Of a DNA stretch of 64,000 bases, positions 54,321-63,936 are shown piece after piece (the stretch's first letter is position 1; each line of letters begins with the position of its first letter). The translations under genes and the position numbers were made by a program. The notes beneath the pieces were generated by a model, which was given only the letters and a program-made list of their open reading frames with translations, did no database searches and was not told the DNA's origin. Source of the DNA: an uncultured Flavobacteriales bacterium (GTDB taxonomy: Bacteria > Bacteroidota > Bacteroidia > Flavobacteriales_D > Parvicellaceae); the NCBI GenBank assembly GCA_913030835.1, contig CAJWDP010000010.1, positions 19,168 through 83,167 of the forward strand, written 5' to 3'.

Positions 54321-55775
54321 ATGTTATTCAATTCGATCGATTTCGCGCTGTTCTTACCCATCGTCTTTGTTCTCTACTGGTTTCTTGTAAACAAACATTT
54401 GCGTTTACAAAATTCACTGATCGTTTTTGCCAGCTACGTATTTTACGGCTTTTGGGATTGGCGATTTTTGTTTTTAATCCTCTTCAGCACAATTGTGGAT
54501 TATTCGGTTGGAATCGGACTTCAGCACACACCGGATAAATCGAAGCGGAAATTACTCCTATTGGCAAGCATTCTTGTCAATCTGGGTTTCCTTGGATTCT
54601 TTAAGTACTACAATTTTTTTCTGGACAATTTTGTTGATGCGTTTACATTTTTCGGGTACAAAATAAGTTCGACCTCATTGAACATCATCCTACCTGTGGG
54701 AATCAGCTTTTACACCTTTCAAACCCTCAGCTACACCATCGATGTGTATCGCAGAAATCTTACCGCATGCAAAGACTTCATTGCTTTCTCCGCCTTTGTT
54801 AGCTTTTTCCCGCAGCTTGTTGCCGGACCAATTGAGAGAGCAACTAGACTTTTGCCCCAGTTTTATACACATAGAGAATTCAACTTTTCGAAAGCCGTAG
54901 ACGGCATGCGTCAGATCCTATGGGGTCTTTTCAAGAAGGTTGTAATTGCCGATAACTGTGCAGAATTTGCAAATCTAATCTTCGAAAATTATTCAACCTA
55001 TGGGGGAAGCACATTGATACTGGGAGCGCTATTCTTCACTTTTCAGATCTACGGTGATTTCTCAGGTTATTCAGATATAGCAATAGGTACAGCGCGACTG
55101 TTTGGCTTTGACCTGATGCGAAACTTTGCGTTTCCATACTTCTCAAGGGACATTGCTGAATTCTGGAGACGATGGCACATTTCACTTTCCACCTGGTTCA
55201 GGGATTACCTGTATATTCCATTAGGAGGCAGTCGCGGTAGCTCTTGGGTTAAGATCAGGAACGTTTTCATCATATTCGTGGTTAGCGGCTTTTGGCATGG
55301 TGCAAACTGGACGTTTATTGTGTGGGGAGCATTGAACGCAATCTATATTTTACCTCTTGTGCTATTGAAAAGCAATCGAAATAATTTGGAGACTGTAGCT
55401 GCAGGTAAATTGTTTCCCAAATTAAGGGAAGTCTTTGCGATTTTACTTACGTTCAGTCTTACCGTTTTTGCATGGATCTTTTTTAGAGCTGAGAATGTAG
55501 AGCATGCTTTCAGTTATATTGAAAATCTATTCACACACTCGGTTTTCTCCATTCCGGAAATTGAGGGGAAAGCCAAAGCTTATACAACGCTATTGTTGAT
55601 CACATTTCTGTTAATCATAGAATGGATTGGCAGGGACCAACAACACGCATTAGAAAAAATGAGATTGCTAAAACGAAGAACGATAAGGTGGTCGGCTTAT
55701 GTCTTTATCGTTCTTTTAATTTACTTCATGGGAAATTTCTCAGAGAGTATAGAATTTATCTACTTTCAGTTTTAA
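54321..55775 (+). CDS. MBOAT-family O-acyltransferase (AlgI/PatA-like)
   Basis: 484 aa with about ten transmembrane helices. The catalytic His326 lies in VSGFWHGANWTFIVWG, preceded by the AEFWRRWHISLSTWFRDYLYIPLGGS segment. It should transfer acetyl groups across the membrane to extracellular polysaccharide or peptidoglycan. The next gene, four bases downstream, encodes an SGNH-like protein, a common partner for such enzymes. No glycan-synthesis genes are nearby. Confidence 0.93.
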   Translation: MLFNSIDFALFLPIVFVLYWFLVNKHLRLQNSLIVFASYVFYGFWDWRFLFLILFSTIVDYSVGIGLQHTPDKSKRKLLLLASILVNLGFLGFFKYYNFFLDNFVDAFTFFGYKISSTSLNIILPVGISFYTFQTLSYTIDVYRRNLTACKDFIAFSAFVSFFPQLVAGPIERATRLLPQFYTHREFNFSKAVDGMRQILWGLFKKVVIADNCAEFANLIFENYSTYGGSTLILGALFFTFQIYGDFSGYSDIAIGTARLFGFDLMRNFAFPYFSRDIAEFWRRWHISLSTWFRDYLYIPLGGSRGSSWVKIRNVFIIFVVSGFWHGANWTFIVWGALNAIYILPLVLLKSNRNNLETVAAGKLFPKLREVFAILLTFSLTVFAWIFFRAENVEHAFSYIENLFTHSVFSIPEIEGKAKAYTTLLLITFLLIIEWIGRDQQHALEKMRLLKRRTIRWSAYVFIVLLIYFMGNFSESIEFIYFQF

Positions 55776-55778
55776 TGC

Positions 55779-56651
55779 ATGAAAAAATTTCTTCTCTATA
55801 GCGCTATTTTCTTCATGATCCTTCTGGTTCTTAATTGCGCATTGTATTTTTTGACTGAAAAAATATACTGGAAAGGGTATTTTCAACACCTGGATAAAAA
55901 CCATTCCTCATTTCTGCTTGCCGATTCTCATGGCTTGCCGCTAAAGCAGTTCTCAGAAAAATATGGACTCTATAACTTTTCCACGGAGAGTGATTCTTAC
56001 GAAGATATGCTTCGGAAAATCAAACACATCATAGGCAATTGTGATGCGAAGAACATTCTAATTAGCGTGGATGACCACACACTATCCTCCTACCGAGAAA
56101 CAATGAACAATCTTGACCGATCAATTGGTTACTCGGATATTAGAGACTACTCTTCTGTTTACGAAATGATCAAGGAAAAGTATATACGACATTATTTTGT
56201 TCTGCTGAACCCTAAAAGCAGAAGCGTAGTTAGAAAATATATTGAAACGTCTATCCTGAAATGCATTGGACTGCACCAAGAACACGCATCGTTTGTATGG
56301 TCCGAATTAAGCGATAATGACCGCCAATCAAGGTCAGCCGGACGATCGAATCAACAATTCCCAAGCAAAATTCGATCTGCACGTTTAACCGAAACTCTCC
56401 TAGACATTATTCAATTGTGCAAAAAACATGAAGTTTCCTTGGTCGGTATAAAGTTCCCATTGTCAAAAAGTTATGGTTCTGCAATCAAAAACAAAGGATA
56501 CAAAGCCGATAGCATCTTTCAGAGTCACGGGCTTACCGTTCTTGATTTCTCTTCTCTCTATTTTGATCACAATGAATATTTTGAAAATCAGGACCATTTG
56601 AATGAGCAAGGAGGGGAGCTATTCTCAAAAGTTCTAGCAGATTCACTGTAA
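55779..56651 (+). CDS. SGNH-like membrane-anchored protein paired with the MBOAT enzyme
   Basis: 290 aa with one N-terminal transmembrane helix (about 3-25). A candidate nucleophile motif is LLADSHG (Ser50), and near the C-terminus FENQDHLNEQGG has a His273 of the type seen in SGNH hydrolases and AlgX/AlgJ-like acetyltransferases. In that block the residue three before His is Asn where Asp is usual, so activity is uncertain. With the preceding MBOAT gene it probably completes periplasmic O-acetylation of a glycan. Confidence 0.72.
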   Translation: MKKFLLYSAIFFMILLVLNCALYFLTEKIYWKGYFQHLDKNHSSFLLADSHGLPLKQFSEKYGLYNFSTESDSYEDMLRKIKHIIGNCDAKNILISVDDHTLSSYRETMNNLDRSIGYSDIRDYSSVYEMIKEKYIRHYFVLLNPKSRSVVRKYIETSILKCIGLHQEHASFVWSELSDNDRQSRSAGRSNQQFPSKIRSARLTETLLDIIQLCKKHEVSLVGIKFPLSKSYGSAIKNKGYKADSIFQSHGLTVLDFSSLYFDHNEYFENQDHLNEQGGELFSKVLADSL

Positions 56652-56750
56652 GGCAGCACTATACTAATTTGGGCCCAACAATTAATTATTGATTCGTTCA
56701 TTTCGCTGGTCAATGAACATTTCATCGAGTTTCAATGTTTCTTATGAAAA

Positions 56751-57368
56751 ATGAAAATCGGGATCATCATATTTTTTGCCTTAGCTGTTGTGTTTTTCAC
56801 ACTTCAAGGGTTCATCACTCAAAGTACGAATAACGTGGAAAAGTATGAATATCAAGTGATCAAAGAATACTCCGGTTTTGAAGTAAGAAAATACAAATCA
56901 GCCCTATTTTCCAGTGTTGATTTGAATGGCAGCTACGAGGCTAACTCAGGCAATGGTTTTAGAATCCTAGCAGGGTACATTTTTGGAGGCAATGAAACCG
57001 GAGAAAAAATTGCAATGACCAGTCCCGTAGCAATGCAGTTGTCTGATTCCACTCAAAAAATGTCATTTATGGTTCCTGCCAATTACGAAGAGGCAGATCT
57101 ACCCAAACCGACGAATGGAAAAATTTATTTTGAAAGGAAAGATTCATGTGTGATGGCAGCAATTCGATTCGGCGGCTGGGCAAATGACAAAAAGATAGAG
57201 GATCACAAAGCTAAATTGGAAATGATGTTAGAGTCCGAAGGTTTAAAGCACAACGGCAGCTTTTCTTACTTCGGGTACAACCCCCCGTATGAAGTCATGA
57301 ATCGAAGAAATGAAGTGGTTGTTGAGCTGGTGAACTTTGACAACATGACAAATCCGTCAACAGAATAG
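56751..57368 (+). CDS. SOUL heme-binding family protein
   Basis: 205 aa. An N-terminal hydrophobic helix (about 3-22) is followed by the SOUL domain: YQVIKEYSGFEVRKYKSALF, then GFRILAGYIFGGNETGEKIAMTSPVAMQL and the closing NGSFSYFGYNPPYEV. SOUL proteins bind heme or porphyrin; function in bacteria is unclear. The anchor suggests a periplasmic or membrane site. Single gene, convergent with the phosphatase gene. Confidence 0.9.
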   Translation: MKIGIIIFFALAVVFFTLQGFITQSTNNVEKYEYQVIKEYSGFEVRKYKSALFSSVDLNGSYEANSGNGFRILAGYIFGGNETGEKIAMTSPVAMQLSDSTQKMSFMVPANYEEADLPKPTNGKIYFERKDSCVMAAIRFGGWANDKKIEDHKAKLEMMLESEGLKHNGSFSYFGYNPPYEVMNRRNEVVVELVNFDNMTNPSTE

Positions 57369-57399
57369 GCTTTATATCTCCTCTCTTATTTTCCAACCC

Positions 57400-58812
57400 T
57401 CAAAATCGAACCCCCAAGATGCAGACATCATCCAGCTGATCTACATCTCCTCTCCACCTCTCAAATTCAGACATTAGAAGACCCCTCTGTTCCTCCATTT
57501 CCTTCTTACTAATGCTAATCAAAAAGTTTTGAAAGCCCTTTATGGTATATTTCTTATTTCGCTCTCCTCCAAACTGGTCTGCAAATCCGTCAGAAAACAA
57601 ATACACCGCATCTCCTTTTTTCACTTCAACTCGATGCTGAGTAAACGTCTCAATTACACCGTAATTTCCTATTGGTTGACGATTCGGCTCTAGGACTTCC
57701 ACTGCATCATTTTCTGACCGAATAATCCAGAGCGGATTGTTTGCACCGGCCCAATCCAGCTGGTTTGTTTTGAAGTTATAAACACATAAAGAAATGTCCA
57801 TACCGTCGTACACCAGTTTTTCCGATGACCCAAATCCTTCAATCACCAATTCTCTCGACCTGTTCAGGATACCAGATGGCTCAACTATCTTCTCCTCCAG
57901 CACCACTTTATTCAGCACTCTTGAACATAATACGGAAACCATTGCGCCTGGTACTCCATGGCCCGTGCAATCCGCCACAGCAAATAGGATTTTGTCTCCA
58001 ACGGATTGAGCCCAAAAAAAATCGCCCGACACAATATCCTTCGGAAGTAAGAAAGCAAAAGAATTAGCAAAAATCGATCCTAGCACTTGCTTTCCGGGCA
58101 ACATCGCTCGCTGTATCTTCCTGGCGTATTCCATTGAGTCAGTAAGCCGCTCATTATTGTTTTCCAAAGCTAATTTTTGCTTTTCAATAAGCTGATTGGT
58201 CTCTTTTAAGACTGTATTTTTAGTTAATATAACCTGCTCGTATGCGATATTCGTGCTAATAAAATGCCACAGAATCAATATTGTTAGGCAGACGCCCCCG
58301 GCGAGACTTGTTAATTCGTAATAAATCAGTTCTGAATCCGCTATCCAGTAATATGGGCCATAGTTTTGTCCGGCAAAATAAACCCCTACCATTACTAAAA
58401 TAACCAGCAGCGATAGCGTTAACGAAAGCAGCTTTTTCTTAAATAGTAGCATTGGGCATAACGCTCCCGGGATGAAATAGACGATTATCCCTGATTTCGA
58501 ACCGAACCCTATAGAGATCGATGAGATAAAGGTGATAATAAAAATCAAGGTTACCCATTTGGCTGCGGCGTAGAACCCCCTATTGATCAACACCCAAAAA
58601 ACCACGCTCAATGTTATTGGGTATAGAGATACCAGGGCTCCTTCAAATTGCAGATTGGCAGCATCCAATGACGAACCAATAATGGCCAAAGCAACGTTTA
58701 TAAACATTACTTTATTGAGTATTCTGATTCTCTTTTTTTCATCAAAATCCAATGTGTCATTAATCCCATTATCTGAAATTTTAGACCATAGCTCTATAAC
58801 TTTTGACAACAT
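57400..58812 (-). CDS. Membrane-bound SpoIIE-type protein phosphatase (PP2C family)
   Basis: 470 aa. About six hydrophobic helices in residues 25-190, a short coiled coil (about 195-230: NTVLKETNQLIEKQKLALEN), then a SpoIIE domain with the metal-binding VADCTGHGVPGAMVSVLCSRVL and DGMDISLCVYN, FSDGFADQFGGERNKKY motifs. Such proteins dephosphorylate anti-sigma-factor antagonists or similar partners in response to a signal sensed by the membrane part. No anti-sigma, STAS or kinase gene is adjacent, so the partner is unknown. Confidence 0.87.
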   Translation of the reverse strand: MLSKVIELWSKISDNGINDTLDFDEKKRIRILNKVMFINVALAIIGSSLDAANLQFEGALVSLYPITLSVVFWVLINRGFYAAAKWVTLIFIITFISSISIGFGSKSGIIVYFIPGALCPMLLFKKKLLSLTLSLLVILVMVGVYFAGQNYGPYYWIADSELIYYELTSLAGGVCLTILILWHFISTNIAYEQVILTKNTVLKETNQLIEKQKLALENNNERLTDSMEYARKIQRAMLPGKQVLGSIFANSFAFLLPKDIVSGDFFWAQSVGDKILFAVADCTGHGVPGAMVSVLCSRVLNKVVLEEKIVEPSGILNRSRELVIEGFGSSEKLVYDGMDISLCVYNFKTNQLDWAGANNPLWIIRSENDAVEVLEPNRQPIGNYGVIETFTQHRVEVKKGDAVYLFSDGFADQFGGERNKKYTIKGFQNFLISISKKEMEEQRGLLMSEFERWRGDVDQLDDVCILGVRF

Positions 58813-59098
58813 TAGTTTTGCAATTTGACGCCCGGCATTTCAACTCTTTTTTTTGGGCGATTAACGAGTATTTTAAGCATTGGATAATTTTAGATCATTA
58901 AAGCTATGCTTATTAATATAAGGAAATCCATGAAACAATTTCACGTACCAATACGGATAAAAGGAAGAAATAGTATGTGATCGGGGGGCCTGGTATCGAA
59001 CTATTTCCGCAAAGGGTTTTGTAATGGTAGCGCGTATACGATAAATTGATGTTCCATAGCAGGCGCGATGCTCTTTTGTATTTGTATATTGCCTTTGC

Positions 59099-59635
59099 AT
59101 GGCTAACAACAACTACATTATTACAGGAGGGCCGGGGACAGGTAAATCTTCCATCATCCAAGAGCTAAAGAAAAGAGGAGTCCAGTGTTACGATGAAGTC
59201 GCTAGGTCCGTGATAATAGAAGAGCTGAACGCCGGATCAAATGCCTTGCCCAATAAAGATGTACTTGCATTTACGAGAAAAGTGGTCAATAAAATGCAGG
59301 TAAACCTGATGAGTTGCAACTCCCATTCACTTGCTATTTTCGATCGAGGACTTCCTGATTCTGCCGGTTATCTGAGATATGCGAACATCACGATTCCGAA
59401 GTATCTTGTTCAGGCAATTAATGATGCTCCCTATGCTGGAACCGTTTTCATTGCTCCTTTTTGGCAGGAGATTTATACGATGGATGATGAGCGAATTGAA
59501 TCACAGGAAGTAGCAAAAAACATACATGGTGCCATTGAAGCCACATATAATGATTTAGGCTATACCTTGGTAGAAATTCCACTTTTATCCGTTCAGGATA
59601 GAGCTGATTTCATACTAGACAGTATAGGTATTTAA
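59099..59635 (+). CDS. AAA family ATPase (NadR/AAA_28-like)
   Basis: 178 aa. Walker A TGGPGTGKSS at the N-terminus, then CYDEVARSVI, LAIFDRGLPDSAGY and a conserved FIAPFWQEIYTMDDERIES block, as in AAA_28 / predicted small-molecule-kinase-like ATPases. The likely role is phosphoryl transfer to a small metabolite, but the substrate is unknown. No N-terminal transcription or transferase domain as in full-length NadR. The ATG at 59099 is preceded by AT-rich sequence, no clear promoter match. Upstream (58813-59098) I see nothing with support. Confidence 0.83.
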   Translation: MANNNYIITGGPGTGKSSIIQELKKRGVQCYDEVARSVIIEELNAGSNALPNKDVLAFTRKVVNKMQVNLMSCNSHSLAIFDRGLPDSAGYLRYANITIPKYLVQAINDAPYAGTVFIAPFWQEIYTMDDERIESQEVAKNIHGAIEATYNDLGYTLVEIPLLSVQDRADFILDSIGI

Positions 59636-59646
59636 GAGCAATGGAA

Positions 59647-61989
59647 TTACTCCCCTCCATTCAGCATTTTTTCTGCTCTTTTCGCTTCTCTCATCGGATT
59701 GCTCTTTCCATCAGCACCCCACCGTCTGGATTCGGCTTTGAAAATTTGAAATTTACTCTGAACAGGAACTCTTGGCAAGCTGTTATTGGATACATCCGTA
59801 TCAGCAGTTTCTAAAAAAGGATCAAGATATACCCCAGCTACTTCTTTTTTGAAGAAAAACACTTTGGACACTTTGTTGTTGTCTTTCTTCCAAATTTCCG
59901 CAGGTATTCGAACTACTTCTTTCGATTGATCAGTAAAGGTGAACTCTAAAATTACCGGCATTACCAACCCACCCTTGTTCGAAAACGTAATTTCATAATA
60001 ATTGTAGTTAGAATTAATCAAATCCAATTCTTCTTTAGAGAGCTTTGATTTGTATTTCTCATAGGCTTTTTTATCTAAAATGGTAGCATCCAACGGGTCA
60101 TATGAGTTATAGAAATCATTGAGGGATTCATCTTTTTCGTTCATCGTCTCTTTGATCGATTCTTTGTTTCTGATGTCTCCGATGAAGTCTCTCTCTTGAG
60201 CTCGAAGCTCTTTTTTCTCTGCACTCTCCTTTTCCGGATTTCTGGTGTCAATTTTGTACCACTTGATGTCGTCCATAGAGATGTCGCAATGATCCGTTGT
60301 GTAGAACCAACCTCTCCAAAACCAATCCAAATCAACTCCTGATGCATCCTCCATTGTTCTGAAAAGATCTGCCGGTGTCGGATGCTTGAACATCCATCGT
60401 TGGGAATACGTTTTAAAAGCATGGTCGAACAGCTCTCTTCCCATAATCGTTTCTCTTAAAATATTGAGTGCTGTTGCTGGTTTTCCGTAAGCATTGTTTC
60501 CAAACTGATGAATTGATTCTGAATTGGTCATAATTGGAGAAATGAAGTTTTTATCTCCCTTCATATAATCCACTATTTTGTAGGCGGGTCCTCTTCTTGA
60601 AGGATAATCTCTTTCCCATTCCTGTTCCGTTAGATATTGCAAAAACGTGTTTAGACCTTCATCCATCCAGGTCCATTGCCGTTCATCAGAATTAACAATC
60701 ATCGGAAAATAATTGTGTCCTACTTCATGAATAATCACCCCGAGCATTCCATATTTGGTGCGCTCCGCATAGGTTCCGTCGCTTTCCGGTCGCCCCCCAT
60801 TGAAACAAATCATTGGATACTCCATCCCTATGTCTTTTGCGTGGACAGAGATCGCCACCGGATAGGGATAATCAAAGGTGTACCTAGAATATACTTTCAG
60901 CGTATGCGCAACAACTTTGGTGGAATACCTTTCCCATAATGGATTTCCTTCTTTCGGATAATAGCTCATTGCCATCACCTTTTTCCCGGACAGCTTCACC
61001 GCCTGCGCGTCCCAAATGAACTTTCTTGAGCATGCAAAACCAAAGTCACGTACATTCTTAGCATGAAAAGTCCACGTTTTACGAGATTTAACCCTTGACT
61101 TCTCATTCGCCAAAGCTTCTTCGGGAGTTACGATCATTACTGGTTGATCAAAGGTGTTTTGAGCCTTTTTCCATCGACTTTGTTGTTCCGTGGTAAGCAC
61201 CCTCGATGCATTCTGAAGCTCTCCGGTTGAAGCCACCATGTGGTCTCCGGGGACAGTAATATTCACCTTGTAATCGCCAAATGGAAGAGTAAATTCGCCA
61301 CTCCCCAAAAACTGCTTGTTCTGCCAGCCCTCCACATCATTGTACACACACATTCTCGGGAAAAATTGGGCAATGGTATATAAATAATTGTCGTCTTTAG
61401 GGAAATATTCATAGCCGGATCTTCCGCCAATTGCGATTCGATCGTTGATATTGTACCACCACTTAATTTTAAAAGTAATGGCACCTTTGGGTTGCAATGG
61501 TTTGGACAGATCAATCCGCATCATTGTTTTGTTTATTGTGTAATTCAGATCATTACCGCGTTCATCTTTTACTTCAGTTATTTTAAAACCCCCGTCGAAG
61601 TCAGAATGAAGTCGCGCCAATTGATTAAGAGCCATTTTAGGTTGTATGTTGTTTGTTCGAACCAATTTTGAATCTGAGTCCAAGGCTCGCACATTTTGGT
61701 CCAGCTGCAACCAGAGGTATTCTAGCTGATCGGGACTATTGTTGGTATAAACGATTGTCTCCGATCCGTACAATTTTCTTTGGTCATCATTGAGCTCTAT
61801 GTCCATTGTGTAGTCTGCCGTATTCTGATAGTATGCATATCCGGGAGCGCCCCCCGCTGTTCTATATGCATTAGGCGTAGCCATTTCTTCTTTGAGCTGT
61901 TTGAATTTATTATCGTTGATGTTCTCGTATTGAGCAAAGGCCTCAAAAGCAAACAACAAGATGATTAGCGTATAAATGTTCTTTTCCAT
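59647..61989 (-). CDS. M1 family metallopeptidase (aminopeptidase-like)
   Basis: 780 aa with signal peptide (LIILLFAFEAFAQ). Zinc motif HEVGHNYFPMIVNSDERQWTWMDEGLNTF gives HExxH and the downstream Glu; the GAMEN-like motif is weak (GMEYPMICFNG), as in the M1 branch found in Bacteroidota. The C-terminal third (about 600-700) has a charged linker, then a beta-rich end. Secreted or periplasmic protease for peptide use. Its ATG shares one base with the stop of the DUF6702 gene (TAATG), so the two are translationally coupled. Confidence 0.93.
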   Translation of the reverse strand: MEKNIYTLIILLFAFEAFAQYENINDNKFKQLKEEMATPNAYRTAGGAPGYAYYQNTADYTMDIELNDDQRKLYGSETIVYTNNSPDQLEYLWLQLDQNVRALDSDSKLVRTNNIQPKMALNQLARLHSDFDGGFKITEVKDERGNDLNYTINKTMMRIDLSKPLQPKGAITFKIKWWYNINDRIAIGGRSGYEYFPKDDNYLYTIAQFFPRMCVYNDVEGWQNKQFLGSGEFTLPFGDYKVNITVPGDHMVASTGELQNASRVLTTEQQSRWKKAQNTFDQPVMIVTPEEALANEKSRVKSRKTWTFHAKNVRDFGFACSRKFIWDAQAVKLSGKKVMAMSYYPKEGNPLWERYSTKVVAHTLKVYSRYTFDYPYPVAISVHAKDIGMEYPMICFNGGRPESDGTYAERTKYGMLGVIIHEVGHNYFPMIVNSDERQWTWMDEGLNTFLQYLTEQEWERDYPSRRGPAYKIVDYMKGDKNFISPIMTNSESIHQFGNNAYGKPATALNILRETIMGRELFDHAFKTYSQRWMFKHPTPADLFRTMEDASGVDLDWFWRGWFYTTDHCDISMDDIKWYKIDTRNPEKESAEKKELRAQERDFIGDIRNKESIKETMNEKDESLNDFYNSYDPLDATILDKKAYEKYKSKLSKEELDLINSNYNYYEITFSNKGGLVMPVILEFTFTDQSKEVVRIPAEIWKKDNNKVSKVFFFKKEVAGVYLDPFLETADTDVSNNSLPRVPVQSKFQIFKAESRRWGADGKSNPMREAKRAEKMLNGGE

Positions 61990-62525
61990 TATAGATTTAT
62001 TTCCCTACGGGTTATGGATTTATTGAATACTTCACTTATTTTAATCTGACCTGCATTCAAATAGAACAGGTTTTCCTGTTCATCAAATCTATCAGTCAGT
62101 ATGGTATTCACCACAACCACTTCTGTTATCGTTTTTACATTCTGTATTTCAAAGTATAAGTAGAGCGACTCGTCTAGTTCGACCTCCATCCCAACAAAAT
62201 TCAATCGTTTCGTTTCATCGTCTGTGTACACCTGAAAATGCTCCGTTATATAATCCTTTATGATCGACGTTGCCTGATCTGATTGATTTTCTTCGCCCAA
62301 TCTAAGGTTTACATTCTCAGCTTCCCGTATCGCCTCTTCAAAATCGTGTGCGATCAATTTGAAGGTCAGCTCAAGACTACTTGCCTTTTCATTAAAATCC
62401 ATCGTGCAGATACTGACGTAGTAGTTGTGCGCTTTTACCTCAACGCACCCAAAACACATGACTAGAACGACAAACATTGCCATCATTATTCGAGGACCCA
62501 TTATGATCGCTAAGCTTTTCACCAT
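61989..62525 (-). CDS. DUF6702 family protein
   Basis: 178 aa from ATG 62525; an ATG at 62501 would also leave a signal-type helix (MMAMFVVLVMCFGCVEVKAH). Mature part resembles the DUF6702 pattern common beside M1 peptidases in Bacteroidota: HNYYVSICTMDFN, ELTFKLIAHDFEEAI, FVGMEVELDESLYLYFEI and DRFDEQENLFYLN. Exported, function unknown; coupling to the M1 gene suggests a joint role. Another start at 62624 adds 33 residues that look like non-coding DNA. Confidence 0.85.
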   Translation of the reverse strand: MVKSLAIIMGPRIMMAMFVVLVMCFGCVEVKAHNYYVSICTMDFNEKASSLELTFKLIAHDFEEAIREAENVNLRLGEENQSDQATSIIKDYITEHFQVYTDDETKRLNFVGMEVELDESLYLYFEIQNVKTITEVVVVNTILTDRFDEQENLFYLNAGQIKISEVFNKSITRREINL

Positions 62526-62679
62526 TTTGAAGGAGCCTAAAGATAATAATAACAAATGATGCGAATGTGTAACATTGATTGCAACCCGTTCATTGAATTG
62601 CACATTAGACTCTAGCCTTGCCAAATAGTACCCGATTTAAGTCCAATTGACTATTTTAGTTGTCCCAAAAAATTTAGTT

Positions 62680-63918
62680 GTGAAAAAGTATATCTCCCTA
62701 GTTATCGTATTATTCAGCGGATTTACCGCTATTAGCCAAAATAAAGACAAGGCAATCTTTGAAGAAGTTAAGCCAGGATATTATCAAAACAGTATTCTGA
62801 AGGGAATCGATGATTTTGAAGAGCCGCAAACCGAAGAGAAAAAGGTAAAACGCATGAAGGTTGACTTGTCAGATTGGGAGATTCCAAATGATCCATCGCA
62901 ATACACAACAGTGTGGTATAATGACCCCATCTCCCAGGGAAATACAGGCACTTGCTGGTGCTTTTCGACTACTTCTTTTTATGAGAGTGAAGTAAAGCGG
63001 TTGAGCGGAAAAGAAATAAAGCTTTCTGAAATGTACATTGTGTACTGGGAATACGTTGAGCGTGCCGCTTATTTCGTTGATTCACGGGGCAACATGACCT
63101 TGGGTGAAGGTTCAGAAACGAATGCAGTGGCCAAAAACATGAAGAAATACGGCATGGTTCCTTACGATCATTACACAGGAATGAAGCCGGGTCAGAAATT
63201 TCACAATCACGAACCCATGTTCAATGAAATCAATGCCTATTTGGCCGGCGTGAAAGCAAAAAGTGCGTGGAACAAAGAAGAAGTAGTAGCAACCGTTCGG
63301 TCCATACTTGACCACCATGTGGGAGCTGTCCCTACAACTGTAAACTTGGACGGAAAACAAATCACTCCTCAAGCCTATTTGAAAGATGTCTTGAAAATTA
63401 ATCCTGATGCTTACGTAGATTTTATGAGCCTTATGGATCAGAACTATTACGAAAAGGCAGAGTACAAGGTGCCGGATAATTGGTGGCACAGTTCTGAATA
63501 CAACAATGTTCCACTAGATGAATTTATGTCTGCAATTAAAATTGCCATAGACAATGGCTTTTCTCTAAGCATTGGTGGTGACGTATCGGAACCCGGTTTT
63601 GATAAAATTGCACAGGTAGGTGTTGTTCCAACGTGGGATATTCCATCCGAGTTCATCGATGAACCTGCCAGATTGCATCGTTTCAACGATGGATCAACCA
63701 CTGACGATCACGCGATGCATTTGGTTGGCTATAAAACCGTGAATGGTAAAACCTGGTATTTAGTAAAAGACTCCAGTTCTGGTTCAAGAAATTGTGGTGA
63801 AGGATCAGAAAAATTTGGATACTATTTTATCCACGAAGACTATGTCCGTCTTAAATTCATGAGCTTTACTGTTCATCAAGATGCAGTAAAAGAGCTCCTT
63901 AAAAAGATGAAAGCATAG
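62680..63918 (+). CDS. C1 family cysteine peptidase (aminopeptidase C / bleomycin-hydrolase-like), secreted
   Basis: 412 aa from GTG 62680 with a signal peptide (YISLVIVLFSGFTAISQ); a TTG at 62647 would add 11 residues ahead of it. Catalytic Cys92 in QGNTGTCWCFST, His344 in DDHAMHLVGY; the third position, normally Asn in NSWG, is Asp364 in VKDSSSG. It ends ATVHQDAV-type as in the bleomycin-hydrolase group (FTVHQDAVKELLKK). Aminopeptidase-like activity on peptides is likely. Preceded by the divergent DUF6702-M1 pair, so the region is peptide-catabolic. Confidence 0.9.
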   Translation: MKKYISLVIVLFSGFTAISQNKDKAIFEEVKPGYYQNSILKGIDDFEEPQTEEKKVKRMKVDLSDWEIPNDPSQYTTVWYNDPISQGNTGTCWCFSTTSFYESEVKRLSGKEIKLSEMYIVYWEYVERAAYFVDSRGNMTLGEGSETNAVAKNMKKYGMVPYDHYTGMKPGQKFHNHEPMFNEINAYLAGVKAKSAWNKEEVVATVRSILDHHVGAVPTTVNLDGKQITPQAYLKDVLKINPDAYVDFMSLMDQNYYEKAEYKVPDNWWHSSEYNNVPLDEFMSAIKIAIDNGFSLSIGGDVSEPGFDKIAQVGVVPTWDIPSEFIDEPARLHRFNDGSTTDDHAMHLVGYKTVNGKTWYLVKDSSSGSRNCGEGSEKFGYYFIHEDYVRLKFMSFTVHQDAVKELLKKMKA

Positions 63919-63936
63919 GTTGAAATCCGGGTAAAA

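Noticed and set aside
58831..59098. A tRNA-like gene in the 58.8-59.1 kb gap
   Set aside because: GGTATCGAA-like text exists, but no acceptor or anticodon arms can be paired.
58873..59161. Minus-strand open frames of about 80 aa between the phosphatase and the AAA ATPase
   Set aside because: They overlap the start of the ATPase gene, two frames compete, and neither shows a family-like or signal sequence.
62526..62624. Upstream extension of the DUF6702 gene
   Set aside because: The added residues are not signal-like and the ATG at 62525 precedes a good export signal.
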